A stretch of 64,000 nt of DNA from Achatina immaculata (taxonomy: Eukaryota > Mollusca > Gastropoda > Stylommatophora > Achatinidae). Below, one piece after another: positions 54,601 to 63,640 of the stretch (positions are counted from its first letter, which is position 1; the number at the start of each line of letters is the position of its first letter). A model generated the notes under the pieces. The model had not been told where the DNA came from. It saw nothing but the letters and a program-made list of their open reading frames with translations, and ran no database searches. The position numbers and the translations under genes are program-made. Where the stretch lies: NCBI GenBank assembly GCA_009760885.1, contig CM019716.1, forward strand, positions 102,001 to 166,000, written 5' to 3'.

Positions 54601-57204
54601 AAGAAAAAGAAGATAATAAGACTTATAATAACACTAGAGAAGGAAGAAAGAAGATGGGAAGAAGGAGGTAACACATGACTGGTCATATTGAGGAGAGAAC
54701 TTATCTGAAAATGAGATCAATGGAAAGAGATGATAGAAGATATCCAGGAAATACGTAAGGGAGAAATTGTTAAAAAATTAGTGTGTGTGGGGAGGGGGAG
54801 GGGTGGCAATCGATAGAAGGAGGTAATATAAGTCTTTTAGGCAATGTAGATGAGATAACTTATCATAGGACTAGAGTAGGGGAATAAATAGAAGGCGATA
54901 ATACAAAACATATAGGTTATGTAGATGAGAGAACATATGAGACTGGAGAAGGGATAATCAAAAAACGGAGATAATACAAGACATTTAGGTCATGTAGATG
55001 AGAGAACTTATAATAAGACTAGAGTAGGGAGAATCGATAGACGGAGATAATACAAGACATTTAGGTCATGTAGATGAGAGAACTTATAATAAGACTAGAG
55101 TAGGGAGAATCGATAGACGGAGATAATACAAGACATTTAGGTCATGTAGATGAGAGAACTTATAATATGACTAGAGTAGGGAGAATCGATAGACGGAGAT
55201 AATACAAGACATTAGGCGACATCGATGGAAGAATTTATCGTAAGTTCGGAGTAGAAGGAATCGATAGAAACAAGATATTTAGGTCGGGTCCCACAAATGA
55301 GAGAATTTCTCTTAAGATAACAATATCGATAGAAGGAGATAATACAAGTCATTTAAGTCAAGTAGATGAGAGAACCTATCATACGATTAGTGTGGGAGAA
55401 ATGATGATCGACAGAAGTAGATAACAGGCAACATCGATGGGAGAATTTATCGTAAGGTTAAAGATGGAAGAATGAAGATGGAAAGAACTAGCTAAATAGG
55501 GCTACACACATTTAGACAGTGTCGATAGTCTCGCCGATAGAAGTAGCTAAGTCTTCAACAGACCAGATCGCGCGCGCGCGTGTGTAGGGGGGGGGGGGGG
55601 TAAATTCATGACCAAACCAGCGGGCCATCTGATATCAAGAGGACCTGATTTTTGTCACGAGATCTCCGGGCCAGAGCTGCCCCCAACATAAATACGTGGA
55701 GTTTAAAACTCAAAACTGACAAAATTCAGACTTCAGAATGTAAGCGAGCATTGAAATCTAGACTGATCTGATACTAAACACCGCAACATTCTTAAATATA
55801 ACTAAATTTATTTCCGCTCTTCAGCAATAGAGACTATGCCCCCGTTTTGAAAATAAACAGTGTCTTTCCTTTGGCACTCAGATCACGGCCAAGCCGTGGA
55901 TGAGACCGAAGCCGCAAACCCACGGTAATCTGCCTGATTGTATATGGGTATATGGCGGCCTTAAGAGAAGATGGGTTACTTTGAAAAGAGAACATAATGT
56001 TAAATTTATGAATAAAAAGAGCACATCTGACAGTTAATTACATTCATCGTATTGTCATTGTATCTCGTGCATATTTTTTTACACGTTTCTACTAAACTGC
56101 GTTTCATCACTTTATCAATATTTATCTTAGGGCATTAGAAAAAAATATTTCAAGCATTCTCTTCACAGAAACAGAAAAATGAAAACAAAGTTTTACGACA
56201 CAAATCGCAGCCTATAAAATCATTATTGTACAATAAATATAAAGACGCTCGCATCTTTTCATGAAAATTGTATGAAAATAAATGGAGATTGATGTTAGAA
56301 TATTTAGAAAATATTGGGGGGGGGGGGGGAGCGCAGAGATTTTCCACAGTAAATCAAGTAAAAACTCTCTGTGGTTAGAAATTTGACTAAAGAACGGTTT
56401 GATTATATGCAAAACTATAGGATTTTCCATGAACTGATTTTCTCGCAGGACAGAAATTAGGAGTCCATGACTGCACAGAAGAAAATAATAATGCTTATAA
56501 ATGGCAGTTTTGGTTTCATCACTGTTACCGTAGTGGAATTCTACAGTTAGTTTTCGAGGGAAAAAAATGAAAATTTTCAAGTTCACCTTGAAATCCCTTT
56601 CACCCCCCGTTTAAGAACATGGAATACCAAACCGCTACAATCACCTCCTTTCGTAAGTGCAGAAGCAAAATTAGGTGTAGATTATTCCATAGTCTGTTAT
56701 AGCATGTGACCATCCAAGTCAGATATTTACGCACTACTACAGCACATGACCATCCAAATCAGACATTACGCACTGCTACAGCACATGGCTCTATAGATCA
56801 GACATTTACGCACTGCTACAGCACATGACAATCCAAGTCAGACCGTTTACGCAGTGCTACACCATATGACCATCAAAATCTGACATTTACGCACTGTTAC
56901 AGCACATGACCATCAAAATCTGACATTTACGCACTGTTACAGCACATGACCATCAAAATCTGATATTTATGCACTGTCACAGCACATGACCATCAAAATC
57001 TGACATTTACGCACTGTTACAGCACATGACCATCCAAGTTAGAACGTTTACGCGCTGTTACACATGACCATCCAAGTCAGACATCTACGCGCTGTTACAC
57101 AGCACATGACCATAAGACATTTACATACCTTCTTCCTGGCTACCAGAATTCCCCAGAATATCAGAGACAGGGAACACTAGACATATCAGTAACAAATGAT
57201 ACAT
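35919..57204 (-). CDS. Three-repeat cadherin resembling protocadherin-15/Cad99C EC1-EC3, complete, 11 coding exons
   Basis: Single-pass adhesion or junction protein at the cell surface, by family. Coding exons in order of translation: 57204-57129, 51383-51294, 49636-49473, 48515-48453, 46248-46162, 45371-45264, 42809-42684, 41396-41235, 39032-38948, 37526-37414, 36671-35919. Every border is AG/GT and all phases agree, giving 1827 nt or 608 aa. Layout: signal peptide (residues 1-18), EC1 (~35-145, ending DVNEHPPVF), EC2 (~146-266, ending TDTDDQGPAF), EC3 (~267-380), TM (~404-428), cytoplasmic tail (429-608) ending QSCV. The EC1 Cys pair and the C...C.LPYFQTAI block after EC2 match my memory of protocadherin-15 EC1-EC3. 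Vertebrate PCDH15 has 11 repeats, this has 3. Cadherin identity is very likely; the PCDH15 relation is a sequence-memory inference. Confidence 0.88.
36975..37132. repeat. 27-bp minisatellite, about 6 copies
   Basis: Unit gtcgctgatcacatcaccct plus gtggcac, in the last intron of the cadherin gene. Confidence 0.93.
37414..37526 (-). CDS. Cadherin exon 10: EC3
   Basis: Acceptor ctgtttcag, donor gtgagt. Reads DPEKFLDKLTINKWTGEMNV then SGVNEFIITVT. Ends in phase 0 so that exon 11 continues with ATEVSD, the usual (A)T(D) strand of a cadherin repeat. Confidence 0.9.
37640..37955 (-). mobile_element. Possible retrotransposon RT C-terminal fragment
   Basis: Minus-strand frame of about 150 codons containing KREVKKLKHFGHLIRK. 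The kxLkhFGHxxR pattern is common to RT C-termini. The rest is not recognised, so the assignment is weak. Confidence 0.35.
38948..39032 (-). CDS. Cadherin exon 9: EC3
   Basis: Acceptor ctattttcag, donor gtatgc. Reads LYPGPVLAVDRDSQNHSMIY SIS in two parts, with the AVDRD calcium motif. Leaves phase 1, joining exon 10 as Val. Confidence 0.9.
39050..39595 (+). mobile_element. Non-LTR retrotransposon 3' end, family D
   Basis: RT C-terminus: LKCYIEPILFYGCEAWSMNK, WFIRRMLKVPRTAKKTNEEV, GRQVRFVGHFLRRGKLE and KIERRRDRGRQRQKLLDGLT. One early stop. Ends in a (ttga)n tail. Confidence 0.87.
39830..40150. repeat. ~40-bp minisatellite, about 8 copies
   Basis: Unit aacagaacgtattccagcgt plus tatgtagggaagtaacaatag, divergent. 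Confidence 0.88.
40262..40400. repeat. Dispersed repeat, copy 1
   Basis: Shares ggttacgtcccttgattt, the T run and cagtattccacattgtgtct with the segment at 43372-43515. Family unknown, possibly a SINE. Confidence 0.6.
41235..41396 (-). CDS. Cadherin exon 8: end of EC2, start of EC3
   Basis: Acceptor catttgcag, donor gtaaag. Reads DNGVPFFLSSYLVMTVAVTD then TDDQGPAFVYPDC and FCILPYFQTAIKC. DDQGPAF is the DxDDxGPxF linker used in protocadherin-15-like proteins, and the spaced Cys residues also match that family. Phase 0. Confidence 0.93.
41770..41972. repeat. 25-bp minisatellite, about 8 copies
   Basis: Unit tatagaacaaacatggatat plus tatgg. Confidence 0.95.
42035..42335. repeat. 76-bp tandem repeat, about 4 copies
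   Basis: Unit with gcccagccactacagaccac, tgagttatctctgcaaactt and ttactgctctttcagggg. Copies are near identical, suggesting recent expansion. Confidence 0.95.
42684..42809 (-). CDS. Cadherin exon 7: EC2
   Basis: Acceptor taccacggcag, donor gtaagg. Reads YFKISDDGNHVILSQPIDYD and MKLNLTAT. QPIDYD is the LDRE-like calcium site and TAT begins A-x-DNG, completed by the next exon. Phase 0. Confidence 0.93.
43372..43515. repeat. Dispersed repeat, copy 2
   Basis: Counterpart of 40262-40400 (ggttacttcccttgattttt, cagtattccgtattgagtct). Confidence 0.6.
44121..44462. repeat. Foldback element with three related arms
   Basis: gtaggaacagctttattatt occurs at 44121 and 44162. Its inverse complement is at about 44203-44235, and a diverged inverse copy at about 44417-44455. 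Confidence 0.85.
44943..45113 (-). mobile_element. Non-LTR retrotransposon 3' end, family W
   Basis: About 170 bp with a cattcattcattcattt tail, ending at the cadherin intron's plus-strand position 45113. Close in sequence to the 5978 copy. Confidence 0.82.
45264..45371 (-). CDS. Cadherin exon 6: EC2
   Basis: Acceptor gctctatag, donor gtatgt. Reads STSVGSSVFSLRQIATDPDT and TGRVSAYSLE, with the ATDPD calcium motif. 36 codons, phase 0. Confidence 0.92.
45687..45997 (+). mobile_element. Non-LTR retrotransposon 3' end, family C, with target-site duplication
   Basis: Reads WRWLGHVLRMTDNSLPKIAL and GRPKETWRRTTERML and ends in (ga)n. Flanked by agctgacgttaata at 45673-45686 and 45998-46011. The target is a local tandem array (ccagctgacgttaatgattt-type units). 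Confidence 0.9.
46162..46248 (-). CDS. Cadherin exon 5: EC1-EC2 calcium linker
   Basis: Acceptor tgcctgtag, donor gtgagc. Reads YKQELIISDVNEHPPVFDHT and RAYSINVSE. DVNEHPPVF is the inter-repeat calcium-binding DxNDNxPxF motif in variant form. Confidence 0.92.
46612..47037. repeat. 30-bp minisatellite, about 13 copies
   Basis: Unit ggcacactcatcttggtgaa plus aatttgacaa. The central copies are identical, the edges diverged. Confidence 0.95.
47465..47585 (-). mobile_element. Non-LTR retrotransposon 3' end, family B
   Basis: Complement of the family B terminus: ccttccgtgccgttaaa, tagttcgccaagttttcatg, tctcattatgggattttat. Confidence 0.75.
47775..47945. repeat. Degenerate tandem array
   Basis: Repeated gtgtaaaatcagtgtaaaat and gtgtgggacgcta phrases. 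Confidence 0.88.
48453..48515 (-). CDS. Cadherin exon 4: EC1
   Basis: Acceptor gcttctatag, donor gtcagt. Reads GGNRESLPFLLVCTFHGWSY, 21 codons in phase 0. The LLVC strand carries the second Cys of the EC1 pair. Its small size is the main doubt; phase and position fit both neighbours. Confidence 0.78.
48795..49000. repeat. ~28-bp minisatellite, about 7 copies
   Basis: Unit ttaacgttatcgtctgtttc plus actacaga. Confidence 0.93.
49473..49636 (-). CDS. Cadherin exon 3: EC1
   Basis: Acceptor gttatgtccag, donor gtgagt. Reads SALMKLPTSHGEKWTLIEAE, TGYLLIEKL and HAWIIFSKSPDLE. Enters with two bases and ends in phase 0. Fits the middle strands of a first cadherin repeat. Confidence 0.85.
50930..51150. 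repeat. Degenerate ~35-bp array
   Basis: Phrases gaattaggattgtaacc and cagatatataa, loosely periodic. Confidence 0.7.
51294..51383 (-). CDS. Cadherin exon 2: N-terminus of EC1
   Basis: Acceptor attccttgcag, donor gtaata. Reads GSNASSGELPGEPCSVESSF and LFTREDVVA. The Cys corresponds to the first Cys of the EC1 pair in protocadherin-15-type proteins. Confidence 0.85.
51979..52196. mobile_element. hAT-like MITE
   Basis: Left end cagcagttcttaacctggg and right end aaagttaggaatcactg form imperfect terminal inverted repeats of the cagtggttctcaacc type common to hAT MITEs. No transposase inside. Confidence 0.6.
52342..52622. mobile_element. Foldback element, arms over 100 bp
   Basis: tatttcggcgaaagcc at about 52363 and its complement gctttcgccgaaatatt at about 52585 lie in arms of about 115 bp separated by about 40 bp. 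Sequence to 52770 resembles the right side of the 20756-21225 element. Confidence 0.75.
52965..53565 (+). mobile_element. Non-LTR retrotransposon 3' fragment, family D
   Basis: Open for 170 codons: FKYLGAVITSDGKCRTEIRN, WFIRRMLRIPRTAKITNEEC, GRRSRGRPREMILDSLTGWC. Includes the FkYLGs.i..dg motif after the RT domain. Ends in a gatgat tail. Confidence 0.9.
53800..54620 (+). mobile_element. RNase H / C-terminal fragment of an I/Jockey-type LINE
   Basis: RNase H pieces: YTDGSAHNAIKNGGAGAHIE (first Asp), ...DAEVRAIIAAAEKL (Glu), then ILTDARSVLEAL (Asp), LQWIASHFGILGNEKSDRLA. The tail CTCAQLFQTMEHILQNC follows in another frame. Interrupted by stops and shifts, so inactive. Confidence 0.85.
54790..55430. 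repeat. 76-bp minisatellite, about 8 copies
   Basis: Unit with gataatacaagacatttagg, tcatgtagatgagagaactt and agagtagggagaatcgatag. The central copies are near identical. Confidence 0.94.
55431..56690. other. Intron 1 of the cadherin gene, mostly unrecognised
   Basis: Includes a short (CG)n(TG)n then poly-G tract (about 55570-55600) and another G run (about 56317-56328). No exon-like frame. Confidence 0.5.
56690..57124. repeat. ~40-bp minisatellite, about 11 copies
   Basis: Unit acatttacgcactgttacag plus cacatgaccatcaaaatctg. Its last unit runs into the splice donor of cadherin exon 1. Confidence 0.93.
57129..57204 (-). CDS. Cadherin exon 1: start codon and signal peptide
   Basis: Starts MYHLLLICLVFPVSDILG, a short hydrophobic signal peptide, then NSGSQEE. 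The ATG has A at -3. Donor gtatgt; leaves phase 1. It joins the exon at 51383 to give EEAGSNAS. A 40-bp minisatellite runs to within about 5 bp of the donor. Confidence 0.82.
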
Positions 57205-57984
57205 AATAGAATGAGATATAATTATCGCTGGCAAATCACAGTACAGACGATGCACGACTCGACGCTGGTTACAGACTGTTGAATATTGAATCAAAGAAAC
57301 TGGTTTTTCGCACAGAGCTCCAGTGCTACTGGACAGCTTCAGTTAGTGAAGAATTTCGACGTTAATCCAACAACAAACGCTGGATTTTTCTTAAATACTG
57401 CCGGGATTAGCAACATCTGCCACAAAATCTGACCCGCAAGACGTCAACTGGAAATTATTTTTAAAATCCCAGTTTGTCGGCCTTCTCTAGAATAGTTTGT
57501 CAATAATTCCTAGTTTGCTGACCATTGCAAATATCATTTACACGCCCTCATTGCAGGACTTTATCCTAATTTAATGGGCTGGCTGTGCTAACATATTGTT
57601 TGGTCAGTCTGGGGGCTTGGCTGTGAGTGCTAAGAAAATAACTGGCCTAGAAAGGGTCTCAGTGTGCGTCTGTTTAAACTTAGACAAAGGTTTAGTTTAT
57701 CAGCGGATGGATCTGCCCGAAGCACTCAATAGAAACTAGCTAGCAGTTGTTTGTGCTTTAAAATATTAATACGCCCAAAACATCATCAGTACAAAATGAC
57801 TGGTGGCAGTACACTACAGAACAGACAAGGACACACCACCGGGGAGAGTTTTAATGGACCGACGTGGTAGCAGAAAGCCATCTGGGACAGCGCAAGTGAG
57901 AGACGCTGGACTGGCAAATAACAGAGAAAGACACGCTACCAGAAAGGCCAGTAACTTGCAGTGCACTGTAGCTTAAACACTATA

Positions 57985-58200
57985 TTAGACTGAAGAGATT
58001 GAAAATATCGTGACAACAGGGGAAAATTGGAGGCAGGAAAGGGAGAGGTAGACCAAGAGAGGAAATCTTAGATGGCTTAACAAAATGGCATGGGAGATGC
58101 ACTACAACAGAACTGATGAATAACATGAAAGATTGGAAACTGTAGAGAGAAATGGTCGCCAGCGCCTCCAGACATGATGATGATGATGATGATGATGATA
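57985..58200 (+). mobile_element. Non-LTR retrotransposon 3' end, family D
   Basis: Shares aaaatatcgtgacaacaggg, gaccaagagaggaaatctta and a (gat)n tail with the 52965 copy. Frame broken. Confidence 0.78.
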
Positions 58201-59109
58201 TTCTATAATTTATCATAAAGGAGACATCTTTTTTTTATACACCTGGCGAAGCAGGTAAAACTTTTATTATGAACTTGATCTTGGCCAAGGTTCGTCAACA
58301 AAACAATATTGGATGGACAGCAGTGGCTTCTTTAGGTATCGCAGCCACTTGTTGTCCATTTTCTGTTTCCAGGGGGGAGGGTGGGGTGGGGGCACCACTG
58401 GGAGGCAGAATAAGATCTTGACCGGTTACGGTTGGCTAATTCTGACGCAAACTGTCAGCTATAGGTCGCTTATCATTAGCTCAGTTAGCCTGAGTACTGC
58501 GGATCTTAGCCCTCGAACACGCTGGAATCCACGTTGACAGCAGCCAACACTGAAGTTCAGTAATCTGATTTATTTTGTTTTAATTTTATGCGGAACTTTT
58601 TCCCGTTCAGATATGTAGTTTTTTTTTCTTTATTATTTAAGCTTTCATTGGTTTCCTTAGTAAGTTTCATAAAAGATAATAGGTTATGAAAGGTTTTATT
58701 ATTTTGTCTTTATCGAGATTATTGTATCATTTCCAGCGATCTAGGTCCGCGAGTGGTTAACTGGAAATCTGAGCTTAGCTTGACAAGACCAGACATGCTC
58801 GGACAGGATGGTAAGAGTCTGTGGATGTATGCCAACTCTGAGATTGGCTACATTGGAACAAAGCCTGTCTGGTTCTGGAGACGAGCAAGTTTGTATTCCT
58901 GCGCTGGATTCATATCTCGCACCCACCCCTCACCCCACCCCCTTTTCACCCCACCCCCTTTTATCCCCAGGTCTCCTTCGAGTTTGTTCTGGAAGCGCAG
59001 CTTATGCAGATATGAATGTTTGTGTTGGCAGATTCTATCATTTCTTGACCCAATCATTCCTCGTCCACTCAAGCTCTCTCCGTATTTTCGGTTCCACACT
59101 CTGAAATCC

Positions 59110-59125
59110 TCTCTCTCTCTGTCTC

Positions 59126-59157
<32 letters not shown>

Positions 59158-59189
59158 ATGCCTTGCCATTGTGACAGTGACACTCTGAA

Positions 59190-59235
<46 letters not shown>
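59110..59235. repeat. (CT)n microsatellites
   Basis: Two ctctct tracts separated by a duplicated catgccttgccattgtg-type segment. Confidence 0.93.
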
Positions 59236-59394
59236 GGTTTGCCATTGTGGCAGTGAGTTATGCATTGTCTTAAGTAGTTCTTACTTGTTTCAGTAAAGTA
59301 TAATGCTCTTAGCCATTTTCTACTTTGTTCAGCAGTGTCAGTTCTTTCTTGTCCCAAATTCTAGTTTTTGTGTGTATGTTTTTTTTTATTTTAC

Positions 59395-60600
59395 TAAAAC
59401 AGTTCAAATTCTTTGTTGTCTCATTCCCTACTTATTGAATCAGTCTAAATTCTTTGTTGTCTCATTCCTTACTTTTTGAATCTGTCTAAATTCTTTGTTG
59501 TCTCATTCCCTACTTACTGAATCAGTCTCAATTCTTTGTTGTCTCATTCCCTACTTATTGAATCAGTCTCAGTTCTTTGTTATCTCATTCCCTACTTTTT
59601 GAATCAGTCCAAATTCTTTCTTGTCTCATTCCCTACTTTTTGAATCAGTCTCAATTCTTTGTTGTCTCATTCCTTACTTATTGAATCAGTCTCAATTCTT
59701 TGTTGTCACATTCTCTACTTCTTGAACCAGTCTCAGTTCTTTGTTGTCTCATTCCCTACTTATTAAATCAGTCTCAGTTCTTTGTTGTCTCATTCCCTAC
59801 TTATTGAATCAGTCTAAATTCTTTGATGTCTCATTCCCCACTTATTAAATCAGTCTAAATTCTTTGTTGTCTCATTCCCTACTTACTGAATCAGTCTCAG
59901 TTCTTCGTTGTCTCATTCCTTACTTATTGAATTAGTCTCAGTTCTTTGTTTTCTCATTCCCTACTTATTAAATCAGTCTAAATTCTTTCTTGCCTCATTC
60001 CCTACTTTTTGAATCAGTCTCAGTTTTTTTGTTGTCTCATTCCCTACTTTTTTAATCAGTCTAAATTCTTTGTTGTCTCATTCCCTACTTAGAGAATCAG
60101 TCTCAGTTCTTTGTTGTCTCATTCCCTACTTTTTGAATCAGTCTAAATTCTTTGTTGTCTTATTCCCTACTTTTTGAATCAGTCTAAATTCTTTGTTGTC
60201 TCATTCCCTACTTTTTGAATCAGTCTCAATTCTTTGTTGTCTCATTCCCTACTTATTGAATCAGTCTCAATTCTTGGTTGTCTCATTCCCTACTTATTGA
60301 ATCCTTCTCGATTCTTTGTTGTCTCATTCCCTACTTATTGAATCAGTCTCAATTCTCTGTTATCTCATTCCCTACTTATTGAATCAGTCTCAATTCTTGG
60401 TTGTCTCATTCCCTACTTATTGAATCAGTCTCAATTCTTTGTTGTCTCATTTCCTACTTATTGAATCAGTCTCAATTCTTGGTTGTCTCATTCCCTACTT
60501 ATTGAATCAGTCTCAATTCTTGGTTGTCTCGTTCCCTACTTATTGAATCAGTCTCAATTCTTGGTTGTCTCATTCCCTACTTATTGAATCAGTGCCATTT
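59395..60600. repeat. 41-bp satellite, about 29 copies
   Basis: Unit tgaatcagtctcaattcttt plus gttgtctcattccctacttat, with variants. The largest array in the window. Confidence 0.97.
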
Positions 60601-61485
60601 CGTTGTTTTCGTAGTTCCTTCTTATCGAAAAGGTGAAAAAGCTTTTTTTTTCAATCTCAGTTTAACTGTTTGGTTCTCCCAGATTTTATCCTTTAAGTTT
60701 CATTCACGTGATCAGTTGTCCGAGTCCGTCTATTTCACATTTTCTCATTGACACGGACATGTCTTTGTAAGTGAGATCTAATTACACTTTCCCACTCATC
60801 CATACTTCCCTCCATTTTACACGTCAAAGGACCCCCTCCCCTCCCCAATCCCTCTCACCCTTATTTCCACATCAAACAAATGCGTGCCCACTCCTAGCCC
60901 AGACACTCAGCATAATCACGCGCGTATAAGCGCATGAAAGGACAGTTGTATCAAGCTACCCCTACCCATTAATTTTCTAACTCAACACGCACATCCAGAC
61001 AAGAATGTACCCTCGCCATTTTCTCCTCACTCCAGGCAAACTGCATTGCCATCCCTCCCCCCCCCCCTTTCCTCTCCCCCCCCCCCCCCCCCCACTTCTA
61101 CATTTTGTCTACTCTCCCAAGGGCTGAATATTTCTAGAACTGCACAGGAGGGCTGGTTTTATGCACAATTTGTCAAGTGCCAGCAAGTGGTAAGTTGGGA
61201 TTTCTTTCAGCTGGCTAGACTGCCGGACAATCGACCAGCCGGACTTTGGGAGTATAGATTTGCTGTAGGAACCCATGGGTTCTATTTGTAGGCTTCATGG
61301 CTAATAGCCGTTACCTGTACTTTTCTGGTTGCTGGACTCGTCAGTTCGTTTTCTTCGGGGGGCCCCATTAACTGGCGTCGTCAAAAGTGTAAGTAAAGGT
61401 GTCTGTCTTTCTGTATGTCTGTCCACGTGGGTCTTTGTCTGGTTGTCTGCATGTATTTCTGTTTGTTTGTTCAAGATGTGTCTGT
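60601..61485. other. Intergenic, C-rich, nothing recognised
   Basis: Poly-C runs at about 61056-61093. No supported gene. Confidence 0.5.
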
Positions 61486-61721
61486 TCTCTCTCTCTCTCT
61501 CTCTTTCTTTTTTCTCTGTCTCCTTTTCTTCTTTTTCTCTCTCTTTCTATCTCTCCCTCCTGTTCTCTCTCCTTCTCTCCCTCTTTTTTTCTGTCTCCTT
61601 CTCTCCCTCCTTCTCTCCCTTCTTCTGTCTCTTTCTTTCTCCTTCTCTTTCTCCTTCTCTTTCTCCTTCTCTCTCTCCTTCTTTCTTTTTTTTCTCCTTC
61701 TCTAGTCTCATTCTCTCTCCT

Positions 61722-61758
<37 letters not shown>

Positions 61759-61770
61759 GTGTGTCTCTCT
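61486..61770. repeat. Polypyrimidine (CTT/CT)n tract
   Basis: Nearly pure C/T on the plus strand for about 280 bp. Confidence 0.95.
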
Positions 61771-61875
61771 CTCATCCTCGTGTAGTTTGCTTATATGTTC
61801 TTACCATTTTTTTGGTTTTACTTCATGATTTCAATACATTCATTTACCTGAGTACCTGATATTTTTCTACACATA

Positions 61876-62000
61876 CTTAGTGTTACTTAGTGTTACTTAG
61901 TCTTACTTAATGTTACTTAGTGTTACTTAGTCTTACTTAATGTTACTTAATGTTATTTAGTGTTACTTAGTCTTACTTAATGTTACTTAGTTACATTCGT
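61876..62000. repeat. ~10-bp tandem array
   Basis: Unit tgttacttag with variants tcttacttaa. The following 62060-62235 holds a looser array of cttaactagatcttaaagct phrases. Confidence 0.9.
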
Positions 62001-62541
62001 TTCTGAAATTAAATTTTTAAAGTCCTGCTAAAAAAATCTGACTAGCTCTGTTCCCTTTCTTCAGTCTACTCCACGCATCAGATTTAAATCTTAAGTAAAT
62101 CCTGAAGTCAAATTCAAATCGTAACTTAATCTTTAAACTAGAACTTTAGCTTAACTAGATCTTGAAGCTAAATATAGATTTTAACAAGATCGTAAAGCCA
62201 GATCTGGGGCTTAACTAGATCTTAAAGCTAAAATACGCATCGCAGGGAAAGTGCATTTTTAAATAAGAGAACAGTTTCTACAGTGAAGAAATCTTTCATT
62301 CATTTTATGATGGTTTGTTAGATGATCGCAGCAATATTTTTTTAAAAGAAGAAGAAAACATAGACGTTACTTAAATTTCAAATATGTATCAGTTTTGTCA
62401 TTTGTAAATTAAAGGTTAGCGCTTTTTGACCGGGACATAACTACTCTTCCGTTTGCTAAAAATAGAAAAATTGCCAAAACTGCTCCTCTAAATGCTGGAC
62501 AGTCGTTTATCTCCTTCTGCTGCATTCAACCAACTATATAC

Positions 62542-62546
<5 letters not shown>

Positions 62547-62600
<54 letters not shown>

Positions 62601-62622
62601 TATCATATCATATCATATGAGA
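62547..62622. repeat. (AT)n and (ATATC)n microsatellite
   Basis: AT dinucleotides followed by five atcat/atatc units. Confidence 0.96.
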
Positions 62623-62749
62623 GAGAGCAGGGCGTATGAAAGGAATTTTGAGACATGATGCAAAACTATTTTCGGGCCCCCACCTCATTCCGGTCCTTCC
62701 CCCCCCCCCCGGAGCCCGGAGTCTTCTGACACTCTTTAATTGGCCTTCC

Positions 62750-63640
62750 GAACCCCCTTCACCCTCTCGTTCTCTTTGTCTTGAAGGGTCCCCTTCACCC
62801 TCTCGTTCTCTTTGTCTTGAAGGGTCTACTTCATCCTCTCGTTCTCTTTGTCTTGAAGGGTCTACTTCATCCTCTCGTTCTCTTTGTCTTGAAGGGTCTA
62901 CTTCATCCTCTCGTTCTCTTTGTCTTGAAGGGTCTACTTCATCCTCTCGTTCTCTTTGTCTTGAAGGGTCTACTTCATCCTCTCGTTCTCTTGTCTTGAA
63001 GGGTCTACTTCATCTCTCGTTCTCTTTGTCTTGAAGGGTCTACTTCATCCTCTCGTTCTCTTTGTCTTGAAGGGTCTACTTCATCCTCTCGTTCTCTTAG
63101 TCTTGAAGGGTCTACTTCATCCTCTCTTTCTCTTTGTCTTGAAGGGTCTACTTCACCCTCTCGTTCTCTTTGTCTTGAAGGGTCTACTTCATCCTCTCGT
63201 TCTCTTAGTCTTGAAGGGTCTACTTCATCCTCTCGTTCTCTTAGTCTTGAAGGGCCTACTTCATCCTTTCGTTCTCTTAGTCTTGAAGGGCCTACTTCAC
63301 CCTCTCGTTCTCTTAATCCTGAAGGGCCTACTTCATCCTTTCGTTCTCTTAGTCTTGAAGGGCCTACTTCATCCTTTCGTTCTCTTAGTCTTGAAGGGTC
63401 TACTTCACCCTCTCGTTCTCTTAATCTTGAAGGGCCTACTTCACCCTCTCGTCCTCTTAGTCTTAAAGAGTCTACTTCACCCTCTCGTCCTCTTAGTCTT
63501 AAACGGCCTACTTCACCCTCTCGTCCTCTTAGTCTTAAAGGGCCTACTTCACCCTCTCGTCCTCTTAGTCTTGAAGGCCCCCTTCACCCTCTCGTTCTCT
63601 TAGTCTTGAAGGCCCCCATCACCCTCTCGATCTCTTAGTC
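62750..63640. repeat. 36-bp satellite, about 24 copies
   Basis: Unit cctctcgttctctttgtctt plus gaagggtctacttcat. Because the unit is 12 codons, it keeps long frames open (KGLLHPLVLLVL per unit). Frame shifts occur where units are 35 or 33 bp. Confidence 0.95.

Noticed and set aside
61329..61859. ORFs of up to 176 codons in the CT-rich tract
   Set aside because: Simple-sequence Ser/Leu/Phe runs on plus and Arg/Glu on minus; no domain.
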